DNA of 64,000 bases from the NCBI GenBank assembly GCA_940671915.1, contig CALNVZ010003426.1:36399009-36463008 (forward strand). Direction: 5' to 3'. The position numbers were made by a program, and so were the translations under genes. Source of the stretch: Paracentrotus lividus (taxonomy: Eukaryota; Echinodermata; Echinoidea; Camarodonta; Echinidae). The notes beneath the pieces were generated by a model, which was not told the origin of the DNA, did no database searches, and saw only the letters and a program-made list of their open reading frames with translations. Every line of letters starts with the position of its first letter. The stretch's first letter is position 1. Positions 35,425 through 47,751 of the stretch are shown one piece after another.

Positions 35425-36178
35425 AAAGGGAAGCAGTGAACCCAAAATAGTTTGTTTTTATAAAAAGCAGAAAAATTAGAAAAAACAGGTTTTAAAAACT
35501 TTGAGGAAATTGGACTAATAATAAGAAAGTTATGAATATCTTTATGATGCACAAAAACTTGATCGCTATACTCAATTGGCAACACTGTCACACACTTTCC
35601 TTGCCATTTCTATATGGTTTTATGATAACATTTCACTTTATTTGTTAAGAAACTGTTTCCCTCGAACTTTGGCCAAGATAATTGATGGGAATATGCTATT
35701 GCATCTATAAATATATATTGTAAAATCAGCACCCCATCTAGAAATACAAAAAAGAAAGATTTTAAGTAGGTCTTCAGTATAAAAAAAAGAGATATTGATG
35801 AATGCTGAATTTCATAAAAAAATATGACTTTTCTTTTGAAATGTCATTATAATTCTCATCTTATGAAAATGCATAGATGCAAAAACATATTTCCATCATT
35901 ATATCTTGGCCAAAGTTATGAGGAGAACAGTTTCTTAACAAATAAAGTGAAAACTTACCATAAAACGATATAGAAAATGCATGGCAAGTTGGCCCCCTAT
36001 GACATCACAGGTGCTGCCAATTTGGTATAGCGATCAATTGTTTTGGGCATCATAAAAATATTCATAACTTTCTTATTATTAGACTGATTTTCTTCAAACT
36101 TAAAAAAAAAAAAAATTTCCCCTAATTTTTCTGCTTTTTATAAAAGCAACTTATTTTGGGTCCAGAGGTTCACTGGAT
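35425..36178. mobile_element. ~750-bp hairpin element
   Basis: GTGAACCCAAAATAG, TTTATAAAAAGCAGAAAAAT and TTATGAATATCTTTATGATG on the left are inverted on the right as ATTTTTCTGCTTTTTATAAA, CATCATAAAAATATTCATAA and TATTTTGGGTCC. No open frame. Confidence 0.75.
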
Positions 36179-36319
36179 GGTGTTATATATATATTTTTAA
36201 CGATTAGGGTACACCGTCCAGAAATTGATTTCTGTGCATCATAATATAGATATATTGACTGCTATGAGAGGCATAGTGGTTATCAAAATCAATATGCTAT
36301 AATATTGCCCAATGAAAAA

Positions 36320-36720
36320 AGGTCAACATTCACATAGAAAGTTCAAGGAATACGTAAGGGTCAAAGAGTTTTGTCTTGACCGTAGTCCTGTTTGGCACTA
36401 TAGCTTAATCATTTAGATAGCCGTACATTTCCTTTTGTTCTACTTGACCCCATGAATCAGAAAACCCCCCATGCTACTTTTTCATTGACACGTATGACCT
36501 CAAGATAAGGTCAAAGTTCAAAATACAAGATCAAAGTTCAAATACAAGAAACTATGTATTTTTGGATTTTCACCATAATTAAAAGTCAGAGGTCAATGAA
36601 AACGAACATTTCCTGGTTCATGGGATCAAGTAGAACACGTTAACAGTGTTAAATGAAATATTCCAAGTAATGCGGACCGATAAGACTAAGGTCAAAACCA
36701 AACTCTTTGGCCAAAACCTC
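36320..36720. repeat. Imperfect inverted repeat
   Basis: GTCAAAGAGTTTTGTCTTGAC and TTGTTCTACTTGACCCCATGA on the left face TCATGGGATCAAGTAGAACA and GGTCAAAACCAAACTCTTTG on the right. A third piece, TGTGATCAAGTAGAACATAT, lies at 37,321. Confidence 0.65.
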
Positions 36721-37379
36721 TTTCTTTTACTTTGACCTTTGACCTATTCGTTGTAGAAGCTTAACTATGTTGGTAACTAAGATGAATATGTTTAACTTGA
36801 TGCCATCAACCAAAAAATATAATTATGTCGTCATAGATTTAGTTGACATAATCAACCTAAAAATAAGATAAAAGTTCACAGAAACTGAGGTTTTTGCTAA
36901 AATGATGTCATTTCCAGATTTTTAATCATCATATAAATTGACCTTTGCCCTAATTTTAAGGTCATAAGAGTCACCAGAATGTGGCAGCAATGTCAGGCTA
37001 GTATGACTTATGTTGGTATTCTTGATTAGTTGCTATTGATATTGTCTATGGATATGTTATGTTTGATTGTCGTGAAGCTTGACTCAATTATGCATTGAAT
37101 TATGCATAAATAGACTAATTTGCATATTGCTCAAAACTAGCTGGTCGGGTAAAAAATGTTTATAGACTTAATTGTTAGCTATAAATTTACCTACAATTTG
37201 ATACCAAATTTGACACAATTTGAAGAAAATTATGTTTATGTTAATGAAACCTGACCTTGGACCTCCATTTTGGGTCACAAAAGGTTAATTAAAAAACTGG
37301 CGACATATATTTTCTGATTTGTGTGATCAAGTAGAACATATTTATAGATGTTGCCAAACATTAACATGACTTGTAAACG

Positions 37380-39195
37380 AAACTACATAGATGGCCCCAC
37401 TAATAGGGAAATACGGGGGAATTCGTCGAAGAAATGTTATATTGACGACAGGAATTTCGTTTTAGTTTAATACATGCAATCGTTATTTGTGTTTTCTTAC
37501 CCCTCCTCGGAGGTCTATAAAAGGCACATGTTGACGGAGGTCGCCTCTCCTCGTACAAATTGCAAAAATCTCCACCAGACATTTTGCAGCAATGATATCT
37601 TGGGAGTATATCCCTTGCTGTGGAAAACAATTGCAAAAATGAAAAAAAAAAAAACAAGAAACAAACAAACAAAACAAAACAAAACAAAAAGAGAGAAGAA
37701 AAAAAGAAGTTGTGACATCCTGATAATAATATTCAAACATTTTCAATCTAATTATAACGGTGAGGGCCATACTCCAAGCTCATATAAAAATGGGTTCCCC
37801 ACTTAAATTATTAGTTCCTAATCAATAAATCATAACTGTGTCCACTAAATTGACAATATAAAACAGCACGACTATCAGATTTCGGGCATAAAAAAATATG
37901 TCATCATTATTCTTTAAACAACAGTCTTTAGGGGTAGAATAATTCGTTTCGTTCGGGTCAGTCAGCAATCCACAATGTTGGCTCTAATTGTTTTGGCTTT
38001 TTTTTTTGTCGGTGGTGTGGGGGGGGGGAGGGGTGTTACGCTCAAGGTCCATCTGTATACTACAATTTTGTTCATGTCTTGTTGGCTTCCAGAAAGGTTT
38101 CATACGGCAAGCATTTTCCATTCTATTGATTGCCAATATTTACATCTTCATATGGCAACAATCGTCTCATCTCCTTTCTCCCACAATCGCAGTGTCATAC
38201 AGGCATGATGTCATTGCTTGCATTATAACGATAACCTCCAGTTAAAATTCCAGCAGGAGTATTTTGGAGGAACAACAACCAAGTACCAAGATGACGTCAT
38301 GGTGTATTTCATTGTGTCACAAGGTGCATTTTCTTTGGTGTTAATTCTTTGATTATACCATTTAATAAATCACCCACGCAATTTGTATTTCAATCTTTTA
38401 AATGTCTTTAAAAGTCATGAAACAGTGTGCTATCAGGAAATATTGGGTTTAGAAGACTGATTTTAAAACACAGTGCAAAAACATCCTTCTGTAAATAATC
38501 GATTAGTCCAGCACAGGGATCCAGCATAGCTGGATGTGTCATGAATAAGTCATGAACATTCATTAAGTATGACTTTTCACTTCAATATACCCTACAATGT
38601 AAAATAAAATTACCGTTGTATTTACTTAATTCAATTGTGTTAAGAATCAATGTAGTAAAATAATATTTACAGATAAAATGAGGGAGGGGGCTTTCTAAGC
38701 ACGAAAGTCCACTTACATCATTACAACCTACGTTTTTAAACCGAATTTCAGACTTCATTTTGTCACTTACCTGTAATTGATAAGGTACTGACATTTATAT
38801 TTATATCTCAAACAGTTGAATTGAAGTTAAAGTTGAAAGTTAAATTGAAGTTAATTGAAGTTAAATATACTTAATCAAAACAAGTTAGAATTACTTGAAT
38901 TTTCCTCAATGTATATTGTACCTTTAAAAAAATGAGTAAATTCAACGACACTTAAATTTTGAGTAAGTAAGACTTAATTTTAATGTTCTAATTTTAATGT
39001 TGTCTTTTTAAGTTAAATCTACGTAAGAAAATCATGGAATAATTACAAACGAGCATATTATTTCTTACAGTGTAGGAGCCAAGGGTCTTTATAGTCCTGT
39101 AAAAGTAGCGAATGACCCAAAACAAATTGCTACAGAAACGAAATTTTCAGCAATGAACTCTTATAGTACTCCAAATAACATATCGAAAGTATAGG
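37380..39195 (-). other. Intron segment without recognised feature
   Basis: A-rich (37,638-37,705, giving false Lys-rich and Phe-rich frames), a G run at 38,016, and a stretch of GAAGTTAAA words at 38,820-38,870. No exon was found. Confidence 0.5.
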
Positions 39196-39199
39196 AAAA

Positions 39200-39460
39200 T
39201 CGAAGCTGTGGAACAATGTCCAATTTGCATAAATTTAAAATGGCCGCCATTTGCCAATGTTTGAACGGTCGGATATAAGACTCGGATAAACATACATTCA
39301 CTTTTTATTTAAATGTTTTTGGGGTAGATGAATAAGGAAATTTTGATAATTTGATAACATATATGTTGTTTTAGAGACATTAAAGCAGCAGAACAATGGC
39401 TAATTTGCTTATTCTCAAAACGACCGCTATTCATTATATATTTTGCCTGTATCTCCGGAT
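39200..39460. repeat. Diverged tandem pair, ~180-bp spacing
   Basis: GAACAATGTCCAATTTGCAT at 39,211 and GAACAATGGCTAATTTGCTT at 39,391 start similar text, the first with AAAATGGCCGCCATTT. Confidence 0.55.
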
Positions 39461-39720
39461 CTAGGCGTCATAGAAACATAGTTTATGTGTCTATACCTAT
39501 GTCTTTATTTTTTTTCTAGATAAGACCTTCAAACCTTCGCCAGAAAATATTCTTATTAAAGGCCCTTGTATTATAGGGTAATACTTTCATCAACATTTTT
39601 AAATACTGTGCACTTTGTTCAGATTACCATAATCAACCAATTACAATTGATCTATTCATGTTTTGGCGTGTCACAATCCCAGGTAATTATATTACCAATT
39701 AAGTACAAGTACATACTCAC

Positions 39721-39828
39721 CGAGCCATAGTTCATAAGAAACATACGCATATGCTTCGTAGTGACTAGACACCCATAAATCTCTGTAACCCTGGATGAGT
39801 CCGAAACCGTATGTGCACCGACGAGCAC
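39721..39828 (-). CDS. Exon: AMOP domain, C-terminal part
   Basis: 36 codons, phase 1 to 1, with acceptor CTTTTTTTGGAG and donor GTGAGT. The correct frame reads ARRCTYGFGLIQGYRDLW and ends YELWL; a longer open frame on the same strand is out of phase and is a shadow. The exon carries the C-x-Y-x-x-x-x-L-I-x-G motif that completes AMOP. Splicing to the VWD exon gives ELWL-A-WFWGDPHI. Confidence 0.83.
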
Positions 39829-40249
39829 CTCCAAAAAAAGGCCAACGATTTTGGAAGCAGAGAAATGGCAGGATGAAACCTTTATTTATGATGTTAAAAC
39901 AAAGTCAATAATATTTTATACAATTTCTCCTTAAATGATAAAGATATGACTTAAAAAAAATACATTAAAAACAATTAGATATTATATCAGGGAACAGTAC
40001 AACCAATAGGCCTATAATATAAATTTACTTATATACATCAAATGCTAAGAACTGTGTTACTAATGCATTTTAAATCTAATGAGGTTACTTGTGAGCTGCT
40101 CTCGTATAAGGTTCCAAATGAATTCTGTAAATTACTTTTATAATGTGTATCTATGAATCCACATGGGGATTTGTTTATGTAGGAAAAGAAACTGGTTGAG
40201 AGAAAATAATAGTGACGTAGATTGACTCAATGACCACCAAAGCTGTCGA

Positions 40250-40385
40250 CCATTTTGAATTTCAGGTTTCAGAAATTGCCTCCGCCGGGAATTGAACCCT
40301 GGACATTGAATTAGAACACTGCAATGCCTTAACAAATAGGCGGGCTGGCAGCTTGATGTGACGGAGCTCAATTCACCGACAGACA
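40250..40385 (-). repeat. tRNA-like (SINE-head) sequence
   Basis: The minus strand reads TTTGTTAAGGCATTGCAGTG and then CCAGGGTTCAATTCCCGGC. GGTTCAATTCC is a good RNA polymerase III B box, and the spacing to the A-box-like part suits a tRNA-derived SINE. No intact cloverleaf, so I do not call a tRNA gene. It lies in the intron between the AMOP exons. Confidence 0.5.
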
Positions 40386-40399
40386 AAAAGGTGTTTTTT

Positions 40400-41429
40400 T
40401 TTCCAGCATGGCTCTAATTGTTATTACGATGATGCTTTGCACATTCTGGGATCCTGATCCTGATTTGATTTATTTGCCTGGTATCATAAATCGGGGTACA
40501 ACATTAATTTTTATTTTGTAAATTGCCTGAAAAAAATAATAATAAAAAAAAAAAAAATAGATGGACGGTCGGAGCAATTTAAATGACAATCCAGTCGAGT
40601 TAGTTAAAAAAATTGCTACCACGCAGGGGATGAATCTATGCCATTCTAACCCTACCCCCCTCCTCCGATTAGGCGGTCAGCGATACCCGTATGCTCGTTC
40701 CTGATTTATCAGGGAAAGGAATTTATTTCCAGTTCAGTTTAGGGAAAATTGCCAAAAAGTAATTAAAATAGGGGTGTTTTAGTATGTTCCTCCAAACTAT
40801 ATGGATAATTAAAGGTGGTTTTTGGATCTTTCCGGATTTTTTAAAATAATGGGGTCCCGAATATGGCCCAAAACCTCTGATAGAGGGGTAATTTTGCTGG
40901 CTTACCCTTGAAAAGCCTCTAAAAGGGGGAAATTTAGACAAGGCTTCCCTTCCAAAACCAGTGACAGGGGTATAGTATGTATGCATGATTGACCGCCTTA
41001 TCTGTGTGGGGTGAGGGTTTTAAATCTAGGTAATCTCGTTACGTATGGTGGCGATGGTGCTAAGTAATAGTCATTCACGCTTCCGCCACGCTCACACTAC
41101 GATACAGAATTTGAAACCATGGAGCCCTGATCTGCGCGGCCCTTTGACTACATTTTGGGATCGTGGTGGAAACGACGTCTAGTGATAAATCGAACCATGC
41201 TCCTCAATTACGTTAAGGATGTGATATGAGTCTCGCTATCGCTTCGATCTGCTGTTTCATTCGTAATATAGTGATTGCATCGATGTCTCATCCTACTCAT
41301 CGTAACGCTGGTGTCGTTAGTGCAGGTAGGTTAAATTACAGATTAATTCGCCTCGCATAGAAACTGAAGTTGATTTTGAAAGAGGTCGATACCAAGTAGG
41401 ACAAATGGATGGATTTATGGCAAACTTAC
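40400..41429 (-). other. Intron segment
   Basis: No exon or repeat with ends recognised apart from an A-rich tract at 40,530-40,558. Confidence 0.5.
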
Positions 41430-41670
41430 CGAAACGACTATGTTGCACAGCGAGAGGTGAGTTGAAATCAAATACGAAATTGCACGGTCTGTATCTCCTG
41501 TCTAGTCTAGCTTGAAACCAAGAGCAAGGACAAGGCGGTGTGAAGAAATGTAGAAATCGTAAAAATCCAAACTGGAAAATATGCTGATCCTCCATGTACC
41601 AGTCTTGGCAAAACTTTGGTGAATTCACGTAGGTACTAGGATTGGAGTCCAGTCTATATACATGTATTCC
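41430..41670 (-). CDS. Exon: AMOP domain, main part
   Basis: 80 codons plus one base, phase 0 to 1, with acceptor CATTACAG and donor GTAAGT. It starts GIHVYRLDSNPS, followed by KFCQDWYMED and the diagnostic PCPCSWFQARLDRRYRPC. CPC-x-x-x-Q-A-x-x-D is the core of AMOP, the domain of adhesion-associated mucins. The end HSRFG joins ARRCTYGFGLIQG of the next exon in phase 1. Confidence 0.9.
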
Positions 41671-41937
41671 CTGTAATGTATTGAATAAAACAAATTCTAT
41701 AATGATATTGGTGATAGGCTAGCATCTTTTTGAATAAACAAGTTATTACGAAGGCGACAATGTGCGAATCCCAGGAAGGGACATACAGGGAAAAGAATCT
41801 TGGCTCAGAAAGTTAACATTGCCATGCAACATTGAGATTACCAGTCCTATTATCTTGGTGTTGTTATATTAAAAAAAAAAATAATATCTCATTCACGAGT
41901 CCCCGCCTTTTCGTGTCATCGAAATCATCATTGTAAA

Positions 41938-42757
41938 TAGGGGAGACCGGGTATGGAAGTTACACGGGTCAGTTGTTACAGTTCTTAGTGTGCTAAGATG
42001 GAACAAGAGAGGATGTGCTAACTGGCATCTATATACAGCCTACACATAGCTGTGATGAACTGCCGGTCGTGAGGTTTCTCCGTTGTTTTATTAAAAGTAA
42101 ATCAACAAAAACCATTTTTACAGTTCAAAGTAAATTTTTGAAAAAATTGAATTTGTAATAGCTCTTACAACTGAAGGCACATGATGATAGTCTGGTATTG
42201 TAATATAGTACATGTATGTCACTAATATACCCCCCCCCAGCCATGCCCTGTAATTCTGCCTAATGACTGTGCTACAGGTGATTTCTGTGTGTAAATCACC
42301 CTGGGGTAGGTTGTTACAACAACCTACCCCATGTTAACAACTTACCCCAATTACATTACATATGTCTCATTTTCAGGTGTTAATATTTTTATTTTTCTAT
42401 TATTACTTTGGTCTATTCTAGAGCTCTACTTGATCTACTGTTAACGATGTCAAGAAACTGGAAGTTGAAATTAAAGTATGGTTAAGAGATTTACACATTG
42501 TCAACTTACCCGTATGTTTACATATTGTAACAATTGACCCCGTATGGTGTAACAACCTACCCCGTATATGGGTAGGTTGATACAAAAAATGTCTTCACTA
42601 ATTAAGCTGTAGTTAATTAGTGTTTACATGTTTTCAAGTTTATATGCCTCAGGTTTTAGGCCAACATAATAGGCTAACTACGACCCAATATGAGTGCGTG
42701 AGTTCTTCATTAGAATTATCTGGCCAATTTTGTAACGTCCATACCCGGTCCTCCCAT
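41938..42757. mobile_element. Inverted-repeat element rich in GGGGTAGGTTGTTACA words
   Basis: The termini AGGGGAGACCGGGTATGGA (41,939) and TCCATACCCGGTCCTCCC (42,737) are inverted. Inside lies a 13-bp-arm palindrome GGGGTAGGTTGTT-AC-AACAACCTACCCC (42,303-42,330), and ACAACCTACCCC-like words recur at 42,345, 42,505, 42,550 and 42,570. Confidence 0.7.
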
Positions 42758-42814
42758 ACGGCATTATAAAGAGTGAAGAAAGAAAAAAAAACCCAAAACA
42801 ACAAAGAAACAAAT

Positions 42815-43550
42815 AAATGTCCACTCATTTTGAAATTGTCTTGTTTCATGGTCTGTATTGGTAGAGTCATCCTCTAAACATTTTGTTGGTTACCATTTCA
42901 TTTGCATCTTTGCACGCATGAATGAGTAACATACGGTCTTCAGATGATGGTAAATACAAATTGTTCTAAGTGCATGGATAAAGATTAAAACAAATGTTGA
43001 AGACATGTGTACACACATATCATCACCCACGCAACCACAACAGAGCTCAATCACAATAACATTATCCCTTTTCTGGTTAAGAATTGATGTTTTGCTTACC
43101 AACACCCCCCTGAATGTTTTTGGTCGTAGTAATTTCCAAACAACTATGTGTGATTGTGGGTGGAGATGTATGTGTGGTTTGTAGGTGGGTGTGTTTGATG
43201 AGGGCATGGACGTGTATGTGATGGTGCGGATGAGGTAGGGTAATGTGTGTGTGTGTGTGTGTTGTGGAGTGTATATGGATGAGTTGGTTAGATGTGTTAT
43301 GTGTGTGTGTGTGTTGTGTGTGGTGTTGTGTGTGAGAGAGAGAGAGAGAGAGAGAAAGAGGGTTGTGTGGGTGTGTGATTTTTTTCATGCACATGAGTAT
43401 TACATTCTGAATTTGTTTATTCTTTACCCAACAACTTGGCGTAATTGAGATTTTGCTGAAGATTGTTCAGTCATGCGTGCAAAGATCCAAATGAAAAGAG
43501 AAGCCTATGTATAACTCTACCAAGAAATGTCATGAAACGCATGATTAAAT
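42815..43550. mobile_element. Degenerate hairpin element with TG-rich loop
   Basis: CATTTTGAAATTGTC and CATGGTCTGTATTGGTAGAG on the left are opposed by ACTCTACCAAGAAATGTCAT on the right, with (TG)n and (GA)n at 43,243-43,361 between them. It resembles the elements at 4.2 and 31.5 kb. Confidence 0.6.
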
Positions 43551-43856
43551 GTAAATGAATATGTAAAGCATTGCCCCCTGCCCTTCCACCGTTAATTTAA
43601 ATTCGGATTCCCCTTGCGTTAAACCTACCTCTATGCTTATCGTATGTATGTCCGACCTGAAGAAATAATAACTTTGACTTACCTGTGGCCTAGAACTTTC
43701 AAAATCAATGAAAACTACAATATTTGTACTTAATATTAATCCGCAAGTGTTTGCATCCAGGACTTGTAAGTTGTAGTCGGTCGATTCAGATCAATTACAA
43801 TCATTTTACGCGGACCCGCGGACGAGAAATTATGTGCGACGAAATAGTAAACCAAC

Positions 43857-44081
43857 CTGAACGCCAGAAGATCCGTTATTTAGATCTGGTCTGTAGCTAG
43901 CAAGACGATTCTCCTCTGTGTCGAACTGGTAGAGGTTCAGTCTGGTATGTCGCGTGTTGAAACCGATTCGGACTGGTACCACCTTCGTGTCGGCATTCCA
44001 TTTGAATCTACCTTCCTCATACAAAAGCATTACTCCTGTCCTGGCACAGTTGGTAAATACAACAGCCTGGTAGGTTACCAC
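43857..44081 (-). CDS. Exon: NIDO domain, last part
   Basis: 75 codons, phase 0 to 0, with acceptor AAATACAG and donor GTTGGT. It starts VVTYQAVVFTNC, continues GVMLLYEEGRFKWN, then RIGFNTRH, and ends NNGSSGVQ. F-Q/Y-Q-A-V-V, the Y-E-x-G-x-x-x-W segment and G-F-N close the NIDO domain. It joins GIHVYRLDSN of the next exon, which is the usual linker between NIDO and AMOP in the MUC4 family. Confidence 0.88.
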
Positions 44082-44207
44082 CTGTATTTATTTTTAAGTA
44101 AACTGAATTATAAACATTATGCATTCATATCAGGTAAGTAGCGAATGACATGGCTCCGGTGTGTACTCAAAGGCCGGGACGACGAGTTCAACGCACCCTA
44201 CTGTTCA

Positions 44208-44383
<176 letters not shown>

Positions 44384-44565
44384 TGGCATTTTCTGCCATA
44401 GGCCTGTTCGTTCCCGTCCTCTTTTTTCAGTTTATTGGTTATAGCATTCGGCCATGTAATTATCTGACCTTCGCCGGGCCTACAGACCATAAGTTTAGAG
44501 TTAAATTAAAACTTCATTGTTGACATTCTAGCCGTTCTAAACAGTTTTTAACGGGTCTTACACTA

Positions 44566-45408
44566 CTGAGTGAGTCATCATTCAAAAATAAAACACCTAG
44601 AAGAATGTCAATAAATTGAAAACAATTTATAAACCCCAAATTATTATACATATTCCAAAAAAATAACCCCCTTCGCATGTTCTGGTAACATTTTCGTGTG
44701 GTTTGTCTTTACGCTTGGATGAACGCGGCTTATTGTTTGCGAACATGCACATTTCGAGTTGCACTAAATTGGGAAAAAAATCAAAACAAAAAAGCTAACA
44801 AAAAAAGCAACTTCATCCTGGTCATGCTGAAAAATAGAATTACTTTTTATTAAAAATGTTTTGCGTCATATAGTTTGGCAGGAGTGTTGTTGCTTTTCTC
44901 GACTACATTTCGTTGGAAAATGAGATAGATTTGTAATGTCAAGCATGATTGAGCACAAGTCATAGACAAAATAATCCCTTTTAAAAAGTATTAAGAGGCA
45001 TTTTTATGTCTGTAAGTGACCATTTTACTCTTTGATGTGTGATCACTCATGGATTTCTTGATGAATCAATATCATTTTTACACATAATCTAGTCGATAAG
45101 TGTTTTAACACCCTTGAAAAGTTTTTGATTCAAAACACTTTCGTTAAAAAGTTATGATAATGGATTTAAAAAAAAAAAAATCTTTTCCTGTTTTGACTTT
45201 TCCCCAACTTTTGCACCATTCGGAATTTATTTTTTTCGTAAACAATGCGTCATATTTATCCAAGCGTAAAGACATGCCACAAGAAAATGGTACCAGGAGA
45301 TGCGGAAAAGGTTACTCTTTAAGAATGGGTATAATGTTTAGAGGTTTATTGATTGGTTTTCTCTTTATTGACATTTTTCTAGGTGTTTAGCTTTTTCTGA
45401 CTCACACG
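44566..45408. mobile_element. TA-flanked ~840-bp hairpin element
   Basis: The left end TA-CTGAGTGAGTCATC and the right end TTTCTGACTCACACG-TA are inverted. ACACCTAGAAGAATGTCAAT faces ATTGACATTTTTCTAGGTGT. It is the same subfamily as 33,885-34,718 but more diverged. Confidence 0.8.
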
Positions 45409-45712
45409 TATAATGCTGCGCATGAGCACATTTAATTGACAATTAAAATACCCTTCATTCTCAACATTTTCAGGTCATTACTAGAATTAAACTATGTGTA
45501 TTATGAACTTGTGAACTATACTAACTGACGCAGTATTTGGCCTTCAATTACATGATATATATTTTATACTTTGAAGCTCCTCATCTCAGTAGCTCAGGTT
45601 TGGTCATGTTATTCATTTCAAAGTGCAGTTCTCCCGCTTCACCCCTTTTTTTTTTTAAAGGAATGGTAAGTTATCATATTGTATTATAGATTTATAGTAA
45701 TAATTTCTTTAC

Positions 45713-45892
45713 CTCACTCCCTGGTTCTGAACCAGGATACTGCATATCAGCCCATGTGATTATAATAGCAGTATTGATTGTATCGATGACGTCATTGGTT
45801 TCCGAACCCCAGGGACTTGCACCAGACGATCTTAGTGCGTCCTTCAGTTGTGAGAAGAAGCCAGTGGAACCATTGTCGGAAAGTTCGTGCAC
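45713..45892 (-). CDS. Exon: NIDO domain, middle part
   Basis: 60 codons, phase 0 to 0, with acceptor TTTGTCCAG and donor GTAAAG. It starts VHELSDNGSTGFF, continues SQLKDALRSSG, then TAIIITWADMQYPGSE. The I-I-I-T-W-A-D segment corresponds to the conserved 'i-v-x-W-x-d' strand of NIDO domains. The flanking exons continue the same domain in phase. Confidence 0.84.
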
Positions 45893-46074
45893 CTGGACAA
45901 ATACATTTTTAAAAAAATCAACGTCATTGCGAGTAAGCATACAACATTTATAAGATAATAAATCGAATCCACAACTACGGCCACGAAACACTTAAAATTT
46001 TGTAAGATAAATGTTGAGTACTAACATGTGGAAACTGTTTGTAACGGGATGTGGGTTACACACATGAACCTAAC

Positions 46075-46265
46075 CTCGTCCGTCAATGGACCGACTAGCT
46101 TTAAAGCTAGTCGGTCAAGACGGACTAGTTTTAAAGCTAGTCTGCCATGTTAGTCCGTCAAGACGGACTAGCATACAACCGAATCTACATCTCTCAACTT
46201 GACGGACGAGCTTTAAAGCTCGTCCGTCAAGCTTGATGCTAGTCCATCGACGTGACCGACTAGGT
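46075..46265. repeat. CTAGC palindrome cluster, left
   Basis: GACTAGCTTTAAAGCTAGTC, a perfect 20-bp palindrome, occurs at 46,092 flanked by CC and GG. Variants with CGTCAAGACGG and GACGAGCTTTAAAGCTCGTC follow. Confidence 0.85.
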
Positions 46266-46394
46266 CAAAAAAAGTAGGGAGTAGGACAGTTCACCCATTA
46301 GAATGACTGACTAGCTTTTGATACAAATAGTTGCAATGTCGTTTCAATGTACCTTCTCTATTATTCTGTTTCCGACCATAATCAAGTTGATACA

Positions 46395-47010
46395 TTCTGA
46401 AACAAAGGTTGTTTTCACTTGACAATCTGAAAGCTTACGAGACATAACATCTATCATGACAAGTATGCAATTCACGAGTACCGGTAGATTCCAAAATTTG
46501 TTCTCCATTCTTCAATTACAGGCTAATTGAATACCTTGTTACTATAGAACTCAAGAACCCGTATTCCTTACAGATTGCTGGTGAATTCCCGGCTTAGCAA
46601 CAACAGTGAATAGAAGTTGGATACAATCTACATTCTCAAACAAAGGTTGTTTTTGCTTGACAATCTGAGAGCATTACGATAGCCGAAATAACATAAATCG
46701 TGACAAGTATGCCATTCACGAGTAGGTTAGAAATAATGTTCCATTCTTTAAGGCCCGGTCCCACTGACTAGAGGATTAATTGCGCATGAGTTGCGCATAC
46801 AAATTCGTTCATCCGCAACAAAAAACAAAACAAACAAACAATCCGCAATTTATACGCAATCATCCTAAAGAGCCAGTGGGACCGCGCCTTTAATTAAAGG
46901 CTAATTGAATACTTCGTTACTATAGAACCCATGAACCGTCTATTCTTATAGATTGCTGTGAATGCCTGGCTTAGCAACAGCAGTGAATAGAAAGTGGTAC
47001 AATTGATTGA
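46395..47010. repeat. Tandem duplication, ~235-bp unit, one copy interrupted
   Basis: AAACAAAGGTTGTTTT, TTGACAATCTGA, GACAAGTATGC, GGCTAATTGAATAC and GGCTTAGCAACA occur in order at 46,402-46,620 and again at 46,636-46,990. The second copy contains the small element at 46,751-46,890. Confidence 0.85.
46751..46890. mobile_element. ~140-bp MITE with GGCCCGGTCCCAC ends
   Basis: AAGGCCCGGTCCCACTGAC and CCAGTGGGACCGCGCCTT are inverted ends. TTAA lies at or near both borders. GCGGATGAACGAATTTGTAT-like interior is shared, in inverse orientation, with 58,229-58,375. Confidence 0.82.
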
Positions 47011-47019
47011 ATAACATGC

Positions 47020-47740
47020 GCATTGCGAAAAGGACATCACTATTACATGTATTAGTTGCATTATCTGTATGTGAACCATTTAATGAGCAAACTGTACAGA
47101 CGCACACTGGATATACCCCGTAAAGCTTAAGATTTTGATTATAATGGCGATCTCCTTCCTGTGACATGAATGTGTGAGTACTCTTTTTTAATTCCTTATG
47201 TTTCAGTTCACAGATAGCGTTATTTTTTTTCACATAGATTAATGCTATAATCACCAACGCGAAAATTATGTCTGCGAATCAATATAAATTGTGTGTATTT
47301 ACAACGATGATAACAATCACATTAAATTATGAAAATTGAAATTTAATTCTAATAATAAATATAAGCGCCACTTTTCGTTTAGATTACTTGTATCCGAAAG
47401 AAAAGAATATTGGATTAGAGGCGCGACTTTGGGATTCTGAAGTGGCTCTCAAGGACAAGTGTATACGCCGAAAATGCAAAAGCAGGTAGGCCTACACAAA
47501 AAGTCACGATGATGCAAGCCATGGCGGCGGCTCTTGGCCCCGTGCCCCCATTATTTGTTAATTGCCATAATGTTAACTAATTGTGCCTCCTGGATTAATT
47601 TCTGTCTTCTGATTTATATTCATCATAATAAATGTTTATTTATTTATTTTTTTTTTGGCTCAAATTCTTGTGACAAAATGCATGTTTTAATCGTATCTTT
47701 ATAATGTCTTCTAATATTTCAGATTTGACGTCTCTGACCA
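47020..47740 (-). other. Intron segment without recognised feature
   Basis: AT-rich DNA between the tandem duplication and the second palindrome cluster. No exon seen. Confidence 0.5.
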
Positions 47741-47751
47741 GTGGTGAAGCC

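Noticed and set aside
37400-37806. Three overlapping frames of 73-110 codons
   Set aside because: Driven by an A-rich tract; no domain, and frames on both strands are equally long.
39652-39834. 60-codon frame beginning MEVLVGAHT as the exon reading
   Set aside because: Phase from both neighbours and the C-T-Y-G-F-G-L-I-Q-G motif require another frame.
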